DNA of 64,000 nucleotides, taken from Mycobacterium mantenii (GTDB taxonomy: Bacteria; Actinomycetota; Actinomycetes; Mycobacteriales; Mycobacteriaceae). A program made the translations under genes and the position numbers. The stretch's first letter is position 1; each line of letters opens with the position of its first letter. The stretch lies in NCBI RefSeq assembly GCF_010731775.1, contig NZ_AP022590.1, forward strand, positions 3,038,001 through 3,102,000. Reading direction: 5' to 3'. Under the pieces are notes generated by a model. That model was not told the DNA's origin. It was given only the letters and a program-made list of their open reading frames with translations, and ran no database searches. Below are positions 57,945-64,000 of this stretch, piece by piece.

Positions 57945-58252
57945 TTTGAGCCCTTCCGCTGCCGGTGCCCCGTTGCGCAGGCCGCTGGAGTGTCGGCGAC
58001 AACCTAACAAACGCTAATCTTCACGCGTGGAACAGTGTTCGCCTTAAGCACGCAAGCGAGCGCCCGGACCGTTCAATGCCGGTTTTAAACCGCGCTACGG
58101 TAAGAGTCCGGCCAGAAAAGTGTGCGGTAACTAAGCAGCTCAGGGCCAAAATCGCCACGCAGACCCCGGTCAACCTACTCGCCGGTAAATTGCCAAGGTT
58201 TTCCGAATCGTGACTCAAAGATTCCTTAATGGTGGCCCATACGCTCAGTGTC
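57945..58252. promoter_or_regulatory. 308-bp divergent intergenic region upstream of mmpL13 and the micro-ORFs
   Basis: Distinctly less GC-rich than the genes around it. It contains the palindrome CGGTTTTAAACCG at 58080-58092 (6-bp arms, one central base), which may be an operator, and TACGCT at 58240-58245, which ends 7 nt before the first micro-ORF and fits a -10 for a leaderless transcript. No longer gene is present. Confidence 0.45.
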
Positions 58253-58375
58253 ATGTGGATCGACGACACAAGTGCCGACGTCATCAAAGTTGACTTCGAA
58301 GCCCTCTACCACGGCGACGTGCTGGTGGAAGGCGAGACCTCGGAGCAGTTCGAAGAACTGCAAGCGGCGAGCTGA
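58253..58375 (+). CDS. 40-residue micro-protein, probably leaderless
   Basis: An ORF beginning MWIDDTSADVIKVDFEALYH and ending EQFEELQAAS. It is strongly acidic with no Cys, signal or membrane helix. There is no ribosome site, but TACGCT ends 7 nt before the ATG, the geometry of leaderless mycobacterial transcripts. A second ORF follows after 8 bp, and a strong terminator closes the unit. I do not recognise the family. Confidence 0.55.
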   Translation: MWIDDTSADVIKVDFEALYHGDVLVEGETSEQFEELQAAS

Positions 58376-58383
58376 GGCAAACC

Positions 58384-58446
58384 ATGAGCATGCTCGCACG
58401 ACTGTTAATGGCCGAACCCAACGTCAGTCGATGGTTCCGCAAGTAA
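58384..58446 (+). CDS. 20-residue micro-peptide coupled to the 40-residue one
   Basis: An ORF encoding 20 residues, MSMLARLLM then AEPNVSRWFRK: hydrophobic first half, basic and aromatic second half, so an amphipathic cationic peptide. GAGG lies 7 nt before the ATG, at the end of the preceding ORF. With the acidic partner upstream the pair looks complementary in charge. It ends 18 bp before the terminator. Confidence 0.4.
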   Translation: MSMLARLLMAEPNVSRWFRK

Positions 58447-58464
58447 TCATTGATCCTGGTTATA

Positions 58465-58498
58465 ACGAAAGCCCCCCGCCGATGCGGGGGGTTTTCGT
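58465..58498. terminator. intrinsic terminator after the micro-ORFs
   Basis: A 13-bp stem (ACGAAAGCCCCCC against GGGGGGTTTTCGT, one G-T pair) with an 8-nt loop, flanked by A's on one side and T's on the other. It is a textbook bidirectional Rho-independent terminator, uncommon in mycobacteria, and can also serve the SDR gene that converges from the other side. Confidence 0.85.
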
Positions 58499-58519
58499 TT
58501 GTCGGGAGGCCTGGTCCGC

Positions 58520-59272
58520 TCAGCGGGGCGCCATGCGAATGGCGCCGTCGAGGCGGATGACCTCGCCGTTGAGCATCGGGTTCTCGATGATGTGGACGGC
58601 CAGCGCGCCGTATTCGTCGGGGTCACCCAGCCGGGCCGGGTGCGGCACCTGCTTGCCCAGCGACGCCTGCGCCTCCTCGGGCAGCGATCCCAGCAGCGGG
58701 GTCTTGAACAGGCCCGGCGCGATGGTCACCACGCGGATGAGCTCCCGCGACAGGTCGCGCGCGATCGGCAGGGTCATGCCGACCACGCCGCCTTTGGACG
58801 CCGAGTAGGCGGCCTGGCCGATCTGGCCTTCGAACGCGGCGACCGAGGCGGTGTTGATGATGACGCCACGCTCCTCACCGACCGGCTCGGTCTTGGCGAT
58901 CCGCTCGGCTGCCAGGCGCAGCACGTTGAACGTGCCGATCAGGTTGACCCCGACCACCTTCTTGAACCCGTCCAGCGGGAACGGGCCGTCCTTGGACAGC
59001 GTCTTGATGGCGTTGCCGATGCCGGCGCAGTTGACGTTGATCCGCAGCGTGCCCATCGACTCCGCGGCGTCCAGCGCCTTGCCGACGGCGGCCTCATCGG
59101 TGACGTCCGCCTCGACGAATCGCGCGCGGTCCCCCAGCTCGCGGACCGCTTCTTCGCCGCGCAGGTCGATGACGACGACCTGCGCACCGCGATCGAGCAG
59201 CCGCTTGGTGGTGGCCAGGCCAAGGCCCGACGCTCCCCCGGTGACGACGGCAACGGCGTCTTTGATCTCCAT
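58520..59272 (-). CDS. short-chain dehydrogenase, 3-hydroxyacyl-CoA dehydrogenase type II-like (Rv1144)
   Basis: 250 residues. NAD-binding [14 protein letters not shown] with VVVIDLRG (Asp favours NAD), Ser in [11 protein letters not shown] and the YSASKGG pair of the SDR active site. The long insert and [12 protein letters not shown] are typical of the HSD10/type II 3-hydroxyacyl-CoA dehydrogenases. Next to mcr it probably acts in oxidation of methyl-branched acyl-CoAs. Confidence 0.92.
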   Translation of the reverse strand: MEIKDAVAVVTGGASGLGLATTKRLLDRGAQVVVIDLRGEEAVRELGDRARFVEADVTDEAAVGKALDAAESMGTLRINVNCAGIGNAIKTLSKDGPFPLDGFKKVVGVNLIGTFNVLRLAAERIAKTEPVGEERGVIINTASVAAFEGQIGQAAYSASKGGVVGMTLPIARDLSRELIRVVTIAPGLFKTPLLGSLPEEAQASLGKQVPHPARLGDPDEYGALAVHIIENPMLNGEVIRLDGAIRMAPR

Positions 59273-59320
59273 CCGAGTCCTTCCTGATTCTCTGGCTTCC
59301 AGCCAATTGATGGGTCGGGA

Positions 59321-60403
59321 CTATGCCCATTCCTTGAGTACCGCTTCGGCGTCGGTCACCGGCGCCGCGGGACGCGGGGTCTCCGGCGCGGTGCGGGAGA
59401 ACCGCGGCGCCGGCAGCGGCTCCAGGCCGCCGTTGACTTCGTAGAAGGTGTTGCGCTCGGTGATGTGCGGCTCAGTCTGCACCTCGCCGAAGGCGAGCAC
59501 CGGCGTCACGCACGCGTCGGAGTCGGCGAACACCTTGGCCCAGTGGTCGCGGTCCTGGCTGGCGAACTTCTCGGTCAGCAGGGCCCGGAGTTCGGGCCAG
59601 CGGCTGACGTCGTTCTGGCCGGGCAGGTCGGCGCCGTCCAGGCCGAGCCCGGTCAGCATGGCGGCGTAGAACTGCGGCTCGATGGCGCCGACCGCGACGT
59701 AGCGCCCGTCGGCACACTCGTAGGTGTCGTAGTACGGCGCGCCGCCGTCGAGCAGGTTGGTGCCGCGGGCGTCGGTCCACATGCCCGACGCACGCATCTG
59801 CCACATCATCTGGACCAGCACGCTGGAACCGTCCACCATCGCCGCGTCGACGACCTGCCCCTTGCCGGAGGTCTGTCGCTCCCACAGCGCGGACAGGATG
59901 CCGAGCAGCAGGAACATCGAGCCGCCGCCGAAGTCGCCGACCAGGTTCAGCGGCGGGACGGGCCGTTCGTTCGCCCGGCCGATGGAGTGCAGGATCCCGT
60001 TGAGCGAGATGTAGTTGATGTCGTGCCCCGCCTGCTGGCTGCGCGGGCCGGTCTGACCCCAGCCGGTCATCCGGGCGTAGACCAGCCGGTCGTTGACCTT
60101 GGCGCAGTCCTCGGGTCCCAGGCCGAGCCGCTCGGTGACGCCGGGGCGGTAACCCTCGATCAGCACGTCGGCTTTGGCGATCAGCTTGCGGACGAGCCCG
60201 CGTCCTTCCTCGGACTTCAGATCGGCGGTCACCACCCGCCGGTTGCGCATCATGGCGTCCTTGGCGACGCCCCCGGGTCCCGATGAGGGGCGATCGATGC
60301 GCACCACGTCGGCGCCCAGATCCCCCAGGATCATCGCGGCGTGTGGGCCGGGGCCGATGCCGGCCAATTCGACAACACGCAGTCCCTGTAGCGGTCCAGC
60401 CAC
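59321..60403 (-). CDS. mcr: alpha-methylacyl-CoA racemase Mcr
   Basis: 360 residues from a GTG at 60403 ([20 protein letters not shown]), the exact family length. It is a family III CoA-transferase fold. Catalytic segments are [14 protein letters not shown] (His), [12 protein letters not shown] (Asp) and a later Glu region, matching the well-studied M. tuberculosis enzyme. It interconverts (2R)- and (2S)-methylacyl-CoA so that cholesterol side chains and branched acids can be beta-oxidised. The stereochemical role fits the igr-like operon at the left of the window, though they need not act together. Confidence 0.96.
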   Translation of the reverse strand: MAGPLQGLRVVELAGIGPGPHAAMILGDLGADVVRIDRPSSGPGGVAKDAMMRNRRVVTADLKSEEGRGLVRKLIAKADVLIEGYRPGVTERLGLGPEDCAKVNDRLVYARMTGWGQTGPRSQQAGHDINYISLNGILHSIGRANERPVPPLNLVGDFGGGSMFLLLGILSALWERQTSGKGQVVDAAMVDGSSVLVQMMWQMRASGMWTDARGTNLLDGGAPYYDTYECADGRYVAVGAIEPQFYAAMLTGLGLDGADLPGQNDVSRWPELRALLTEKFASQDRDHWAKVFADSDACVTPVLAFGEVQTEPHITERNTFYEVNGGLEPLPAPRFSRTAPETPRPAAPVTDAEAVLKEWA

Positions 60404-60523
60404 GATCCACCGACCTTTCGTCTGCTCTGACGCCGTTGACCGTTCGCAACCAAACAACCGGTCGTTCGACATCTTCGCAGCCGTGCCGGAAGGCCGCGCA
60501 CCCCGGTCACTTATGGTGAGCCC

Positions 60524-61333
60524 ATGCCTCCATCCGCGATCGCCACCCTCACCCCAGTCGCCGGCCTTGACGTCGAGCTGTCCGACGGCGTGCTGTCTGT
60601 GACCATCAACCGGCCCGACAGCCTGAATTCGCTGACCATCCCGGTGATCACCGGCCTCGCGGACGCGATGGAGTACGCGGCCACCGATCCGGAGGTCAAG
60701 GTGGTGCGGCTCGGCGGCGCCGGACGCGGCTTCAGCTCCGGTGCGGGCATCAGCGCCGACGACGTCTCCGGCGGCGGTGTCCCGCCGGACGAGATCATCC
60801 TGGAGATCAACCGGCTGGTGCGGGCGATCACCGTGCTGCCGCACCCGGTGGTCGCCGTGGTCCAGGGACCCGCGGCCGGCGTCGGCGTCTCCATCGCCCT
60901 GGCCTGCGACGTCGTACTGGCTTCGGAGAGCGCGTTTTTCATGCTCGCCTTCACCAAGATCGGGTTGATGCCCGACGGCGGCGCGTCGGCGTTGGTGGCA
61001 GCCGCGATCGGCCGGATCCGGGCCATGCAGATGGCGCTGCTTCCGGACCGGCTGACCGCCGCCGAGGCGTTGTCCTGGGGCCTGGTCACCGCGGTCTACC
61101 CGGCCGACGAGTTCGACGCCGAGGTGGACAAGGTGATCGCACGGTTGATGGGCGGCCCGGCGGTGGCCTTCGCCAAGACCAAGCTGGCGATCAACGCGGC
61201 CACGCTGACCGAGTTGGACGCGGCCCTGCAGCGTGAGTTCGACGGACAGTCGGTGCTGCTGAAGTCCCCCGACTTCGTCGAGGGCGCAACGGCCTTCCAG
61301 CAACGCCGCGCCGCCAACTTCACCGACCGCTGA
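60524..61333 (+). CDS. enoyl-CoA hydratase/isomerase family protein (EchA10/11-like)
   Basis: 269 residues, crotonase fold. The oxyanion-hole segments are [16 protein letters not shown] and [16 protein letters not shown]; the active-site segment is [16 protein letters not shown], where Asp stands at the position of one catalytic acid, more isomerase- than hydratase-like. M. tuberculosis has two adjacent copies (echA10, echA11) here; this genome shows one. It is divergent from mcr, with 120 bp between. Confidence 0.9.
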   Translation: MPPSAIATLTPVAGLDVELSDGVLSVTINRPDSLNSLTIPVITGLADAMEYAATDPEVKVVRLGGAGRGFSSGAGISADDVSGGGVPPDEIILEINRLVRAITVLPHPVVAVVQGPAAGVGVSIALACDVVLASESAFFMLAFTKIGLMPDGGASALVAAAIGRIRAMQMALLPDRLTAAEALSWGLVTAVYPADEFDAEVDKVIARLMGGPAVAFAKTKLAINAATLTELDAALQREFDGQSVLLKSPDFVEGATAFQQRRAANFTDR

Positions 61334-61424
61334 GTCGTTGCGGCGATGGGCCGCAACGCTTAATCACCTCTCGATGCGGTAATCCTCCTCACCAGACCCA
61401 ATGCTGACCAACGACGGAGGATCG

Positions 61425-62765
61425 ATGCCCCAACCGGTGCGGTGCCTGGTGACAGGAGCGACAGGCTACATCGGCGGGCGCCTGGTGCCCCGACTGCTGG
61501 GCGAGGGCCATCACGTTCGGGCGTTGGCGCGCAACCCCGACAAGCTGGCGCAGGTGCCATGGCGGGAACAGGCGGAAATCGCGCGCGGTGACCTCGGTGA
61601 CGTCGATTCGCTGATCGCCGCGTTCGACGGCATCGACGTCGTCTACTACCTCGTTCATTCGATGGGCAGCTCGAAGGATTTCGCCGCCGAGGAGACCCGC
61701 GCCGTGCGCAACGTCGTTACGGCCGCGCGTCGCGCCGGGGTGCGGCGGGTGGTGTATCTGAGCGGGCTGCATCCCGAAAACAGCGACCTCTCACCGCATC
61801 TCGCGTCACGCAAAGCCGTCGGCGACGTTTTGATCGAGTCCGCCATCGAGACGGTGGTGCTGCAGGCCGGGGTGGTCGTCGGCTCGGGGTCGGCGTCGTT
61901 CGAGATGATCCGGCACCTCACCGACCGGCTGCCGGTGATGACGACGCCGAAGTGGGTGCACAACAAGATTCAGCCGATCGCGGTGCGCGACGTGCTGTAC
62001 TACCTGGCCGCGGCCGCGACGGCCCCGGTCCCGGAGTCGCGCACCTGGGACGTCGGCGGGCCCGACGTGTTGGAATACGGCGACATGATGCGGGTCTACG
62101 CCGACGTGGCGGGCCTGGGCAAGCGCTACCTCATCGTGTTGCCGTTTTTGACCCCGACCATCGCCAGCCTCTGGGTCGGAACGGTGACGCCGATTCCGCC
62201 CGGTTTGGCGCGGCCGCTGATCGAATCGCTGGAGTGCGACGCGGTGATGCGCAACCACGACGTCGACGGCATCATCGCGCCACCACCCGGCGGTCTGACC
62301 GGGTACCGGCGGGCCGTCGAACTCGCGCTGGACCGCGCGGCGCGGGGCGTCCCCGAACCCACCTGGTCGTCGTTGCGGTCCGAACCGGCCGAGGCGCTGC
62401 CCACGGACCCGGACTGGGCGGGTGAGATCGTCTACACCGACGTGCGCACCGCCGCAACCACCGCCGAACCCGAGAGCGTCTGGAAGGCGGCCGAGGACGC
62501 GGTGAACTCACGCGCGGCCGGCTGGAAGGTCGAGGAGCGCACAGCGGGAACCCTGCTGCGGCTGCGCTCTACCAAGCGAGCGCCGGGCCGGGAGTGGCTC
62601 GAGATTGCGGTCACTCGGCAAGAGGGTCGCGGCGCCCGCTATACCCAGCGGTCCATTTTTCTGCCGAAGGGCATTCCGGGGCGGGTGTACTGGTTCTTCG
62701 CGCGGCCGACCCACACCGCCGCAATGCGGGCACTGGCCCGCGAGGTCGTGGGTTCGTCCGGATAG
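61425..62765 (+). CDS. NAD(P)-binding oxidoreductase with C-terminal DUF2867 domain
   Basis: 446 residues from an ATG with GGAGG 4 nt upstream. The N-terminal half is an atypical SDR/NmrA Rossmann fold (CLVTGATGYIGGRLVPRLLG and VVYLSGLHPENS); after about residue 300 it has a DUF2867-type domain ending GIPGRVYWFFARPTHTAAMR. Function unknown. The gene at the right window edge ends with a related segment, so these look like paralogues flanking the CPBP gene. Confidence 0.85.
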   Translation: MPQPVRCLVTGATGYIGGRLVPRLLGEGHHVRALARNPDKLAQVPWREQAEIARGDLGDVDSLIAAFDGIDVVYYLVHSMGSSKDFAAEETRAVRNVVTAARRAGVRRVVYLSGLHPENSDLSPHLASRKAVGDVLIESAIETVVLQAGVVVGSGSASFEMIRHLTDRLPVMTTPKWVHNKIQPIAVRDVLYYLAAAATAPVPESRTWDVGGPDVLEYGDMMRVYADVAGLGKRYLIVLPFLTPTIASLWVGTVTPIPPGLARPLIESLECDAVMRNHDVDGIIAPPPGGLTGYRRAVELALDRAARGVPEPTWSSLRSEPAEALPTDPDWAGEIVYTDVRTAATTAEPESVWKAAEDAVNSRAAGWKVEERTAGTLLRLRSTKRAPGREWLEIAVTRQEGRGARYTQRSIFLPKGIPGRVYWFFARPTHTAAMRALAREVVGSSG

Positions 62766-62771
62766 CCGGCG

Positions 62772-63494
62772 TCAGACGCCGAACATCGGGGGCAGCACGA
62801 CGACCATGATCAGCCCCCACACCAAATGGGTGAGCACCGGCGCCAGGACACCGCCGGTGGCCCGGCGCTCGAACGCGCACACCGTCCCCAGGATGATCGC
62901 GGCGAAACCGAGCATCGGGTTGCCGCTGGCCAGCGTCGCGAACGTGTAGAGGACGGTCGAAATCAGGACCGGGTGATAGCGGCCCAGGGCGGTGTAGAGC
63001 GCGCCGCGAAAGAACACTTCCTCGGCGACGCCGTTGACCAGCGTGATCGCCACGATCACCGGATACCAGCCGTGGTGGGCGTATTCCAGCACCCGGGTGA
63101 TCAACTCCGCGACCGGCGTGATCTCCCGCGCGATCAGCCCGCCCACCACGAAGACCGCGCCCAGCAGGAGGCCGATCGTCGTACCGGTGATGACCGGCCT
63201 TTGGTTGCGGCCGCGCCAGCAGATGCCGCCCAGATGCAGCGGGCCGGAGATGAAGCCGCCGGCGGTCCACACTCCCGCCAGCGCCAGGGTCAGCCAGTAA
63301 AAGCTCGAATCCCCCGGATGGCGCCGTAACGAAAACCCGAGTACCCCGGCACCGATGACCACCGTGATGGCCACAATGACCCGTCGGCGTCGCACGACGG
63401 CGGGCGACTCATGGTGGGGCACAGCGACATTGGTGAGCGCGCGCCACCACTCGGACAGCGCGCCCGTGTGGTACGAACTCGTCGACTCGCTCAT
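62772..63494 (-). CDS. CPBP-family intramembrane metalloprotease
   Basis: 240 residues with about six to eight membrane helices. The glutamate motif is VAEEVFFRGALYTAL (about residue 156), followed by the histidine motifs with VLTHLVWGLIMV near the C-terminus. The family includes Rce1-type proteases and bacteriocin-immunity proteins. The start (ATG 63494) overlaps the stop of the gene upstream by 4 bp. Substrate unknown. Confidence 0.9.
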   Translation of the reverse strand: MSESTSSYHTGALSEWWRALTNVAVPHHESPAVVRRRRVIVAITVVIGAGVLGFSLRRHPGDSSFYWLTLALAGVWTAGGFISGPLHLGGICWRGRNQRPVITGTTIGLLLGAVFVVGGLIAREITPVAELITRVLEYAHHGWYPVIVAITLVNGVAEEVFFRGALYTALGRYHPVLISTVLYTFATLASGNPMLGFAAIILGTVCAFERRATGGVLAPVLTHLVWGLIMVVVLPPMFGV

Positions 63495-64000
63495 ACGGGA
63501 TGCACCTTCGGGGTCAGGGCGATCAGGATGTCGAGGCCGGTGCGCACCGCTCCGGCCACCGGACCGGGGACCCGGTTCACCAGCCCCAGCGTCGGCCGCA
63601 CGACCGACGGGGTGACCCGCTGGGCGAGTCGGCGGATGCGCAGCGCATCGCCGCCGGCCCAGGTCGGGTCGGTGTTGGCGAGGTGATGCGGATCGGCCAG
63701 GGCGTTGACGGGCCGCGGCCGGCGACTGGACTGGCCGGCCAGGGCGAGGGCGATGGACTCGTCGATCCCGAGCAGGCCCCCGGGCGGGTCGGGAACCCTC
63801 TCGCGCAGGCCGGTGGCGGACGCCACCATCGGGTGGTCCAGCGATTCGACCAGATCGCCCGCCAATCCCTGGGGCACCGGCAGCGCGACGCCGGTGATCA
63901 GCGACGCCAGCGAGGTGTCGACCCTGCCGACCGGCAATCCGGTGTGCCAGCGGCCGGAGACGCGCGCATAGGCCTTGAGCAGGTCCCGGTACGAGGTGGT
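63491..64000 (-). CDS. oxidoreductase-like protein, N-terminus beyond window (Rv1138c-like)
   Basis: The frame is open to the window edge; 169 C-terminal residues are visible. YARVSGRWHTGLPVGRVDTS and PQGLAGDLVESLDHPMVAS correspond to the part of the protein at 61425 that reads PPGLARPLIESLECDAVMRN, so it is a probable paralogue (NAD-binding, DUF2867-like family). An internal ATG at 63937 would give only a fragment. It overlaps the CPBP protease start by 4 bp, so the two are co-translated. Confidence 0.7.
   Translation of the reverse strand, partial: TTSYRDLLKAYARVSGRWHTGLPVGRVDTSLASLITGVALPVPQGLAGDLVESLDHPMVASATGLRERVPDPPGGLLGIDESIALALAGQSSRRPRPVNALADPHHLANTDPTWAGGDALRIRRLAQRVTPSVVRPTLGLVNRVPGPVAGAVRTGLDILIALTPKVHPV

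Noticed and set aside
55248..58007. 919-codon + strand frame
   Set aside because: Antisense to mmpL13 and the methyltransferase; the composition is low-complexity Arg/Gly/His/Asp with no motif.
62767..62781. CGGCGTC-A-GACGCCG palindrome at the end of the oxidoreductase and CPBP genes
   Set aside because: Short, with almost no loop; could be chance at this GC content.

Overview
The window is high-GC actinobacterial DNA and almost certainly comes from a slow-growing, non-tuberculous Mycobacterium. Markers for this are fbiC (coenzyme F420), mshB (mycothiol), pimE and lpqW (PIM/LAM glycolipids), an MmpL transporter, a Mas-type polyketide synthase, a FAAL ligase, a TB8.4-type secreted antigen and ferredoxin FdxC. 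From about 9 kb to the right end the gene order follows, in inverse orientation, what I remember of the M. tuberculosis Rv1138c-Rv1188 segment. Comparisons with M. tuberculosis are from memory; no database search was run.

Layout. (1) 1-8937: an accessory catabolic cluster. It has a divergent aldehyde dehydrogenase, then a tightly overlapping operon of P450, acyl-CoA dehydrogenase, MaoC-fold protein, Zn-ribbon/OB (DUF35) protein, second acyl-CoA dehydrogenase, MaoC hydratase, thiolase-like aldolase (Ltp), Zn alcohol dehydrogenase and TetR. The core resembles the cholesterol side-chain 'igr' operon (cyp125-fadE28-fadE29-chsH2-chsH1-ltp2), but the ChsH2 equivalent is split into two genes. A perfect operator-like palindrome lies just after the probable promoter. 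(2) 8940-13272: proline catabolism (PruB, PruA, divergent PruC), ending in a perfect 26-bp hairpin. (3) 13339-23914: a FAAL ligase facing a Mas-type PKS, which is followed by cysC, sat and a small unknown gene. This occupies the place of the M. tuberculosis pks3/4-papA3-mmpL10-fadD21 polyacyltrehalose locus and links a methyl-branched-lipid synthase to sulfate activation. (4) 24347-34671: a KimA-like permease with a C-terminal OB fold, dapC, fdxC, a TB8.4-like antigen, a decayed mycothiol-dependent enzyme, fbiC, a small membrane protein, a 35-residue micro-gene, mshB and a probably leaderless TetR gene. (5) 34680-46183: lpqW, typA, narIJHG (respiratory nitrate reductase) and mutT2. (6) 46396-55530: a DivIVA-domain protein, a pterin carbinolamine dehydratase, pimE, two secreted Ala/Pro-rich proteins, and small housekeeping genes that include an F420-type PNPOx protein, a GntR regulator, a sirtuin and a methyltransferase. 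(7) 55596-64000: an intact MmpL13-like transporter, a probably leaderless pair of micro-ORFs ended by an intrinsic terminator, then lipid-metabolism genes (SDR, Mcr racemase, enoyl-CoA hydratase), an NAD-binding oxidoreductase, a CPBP protease and a related oxidoreductase cut by the window end.

I saw no rRNA, tRNA, CRISPR array, insertion sequence or PE/PPE gene.
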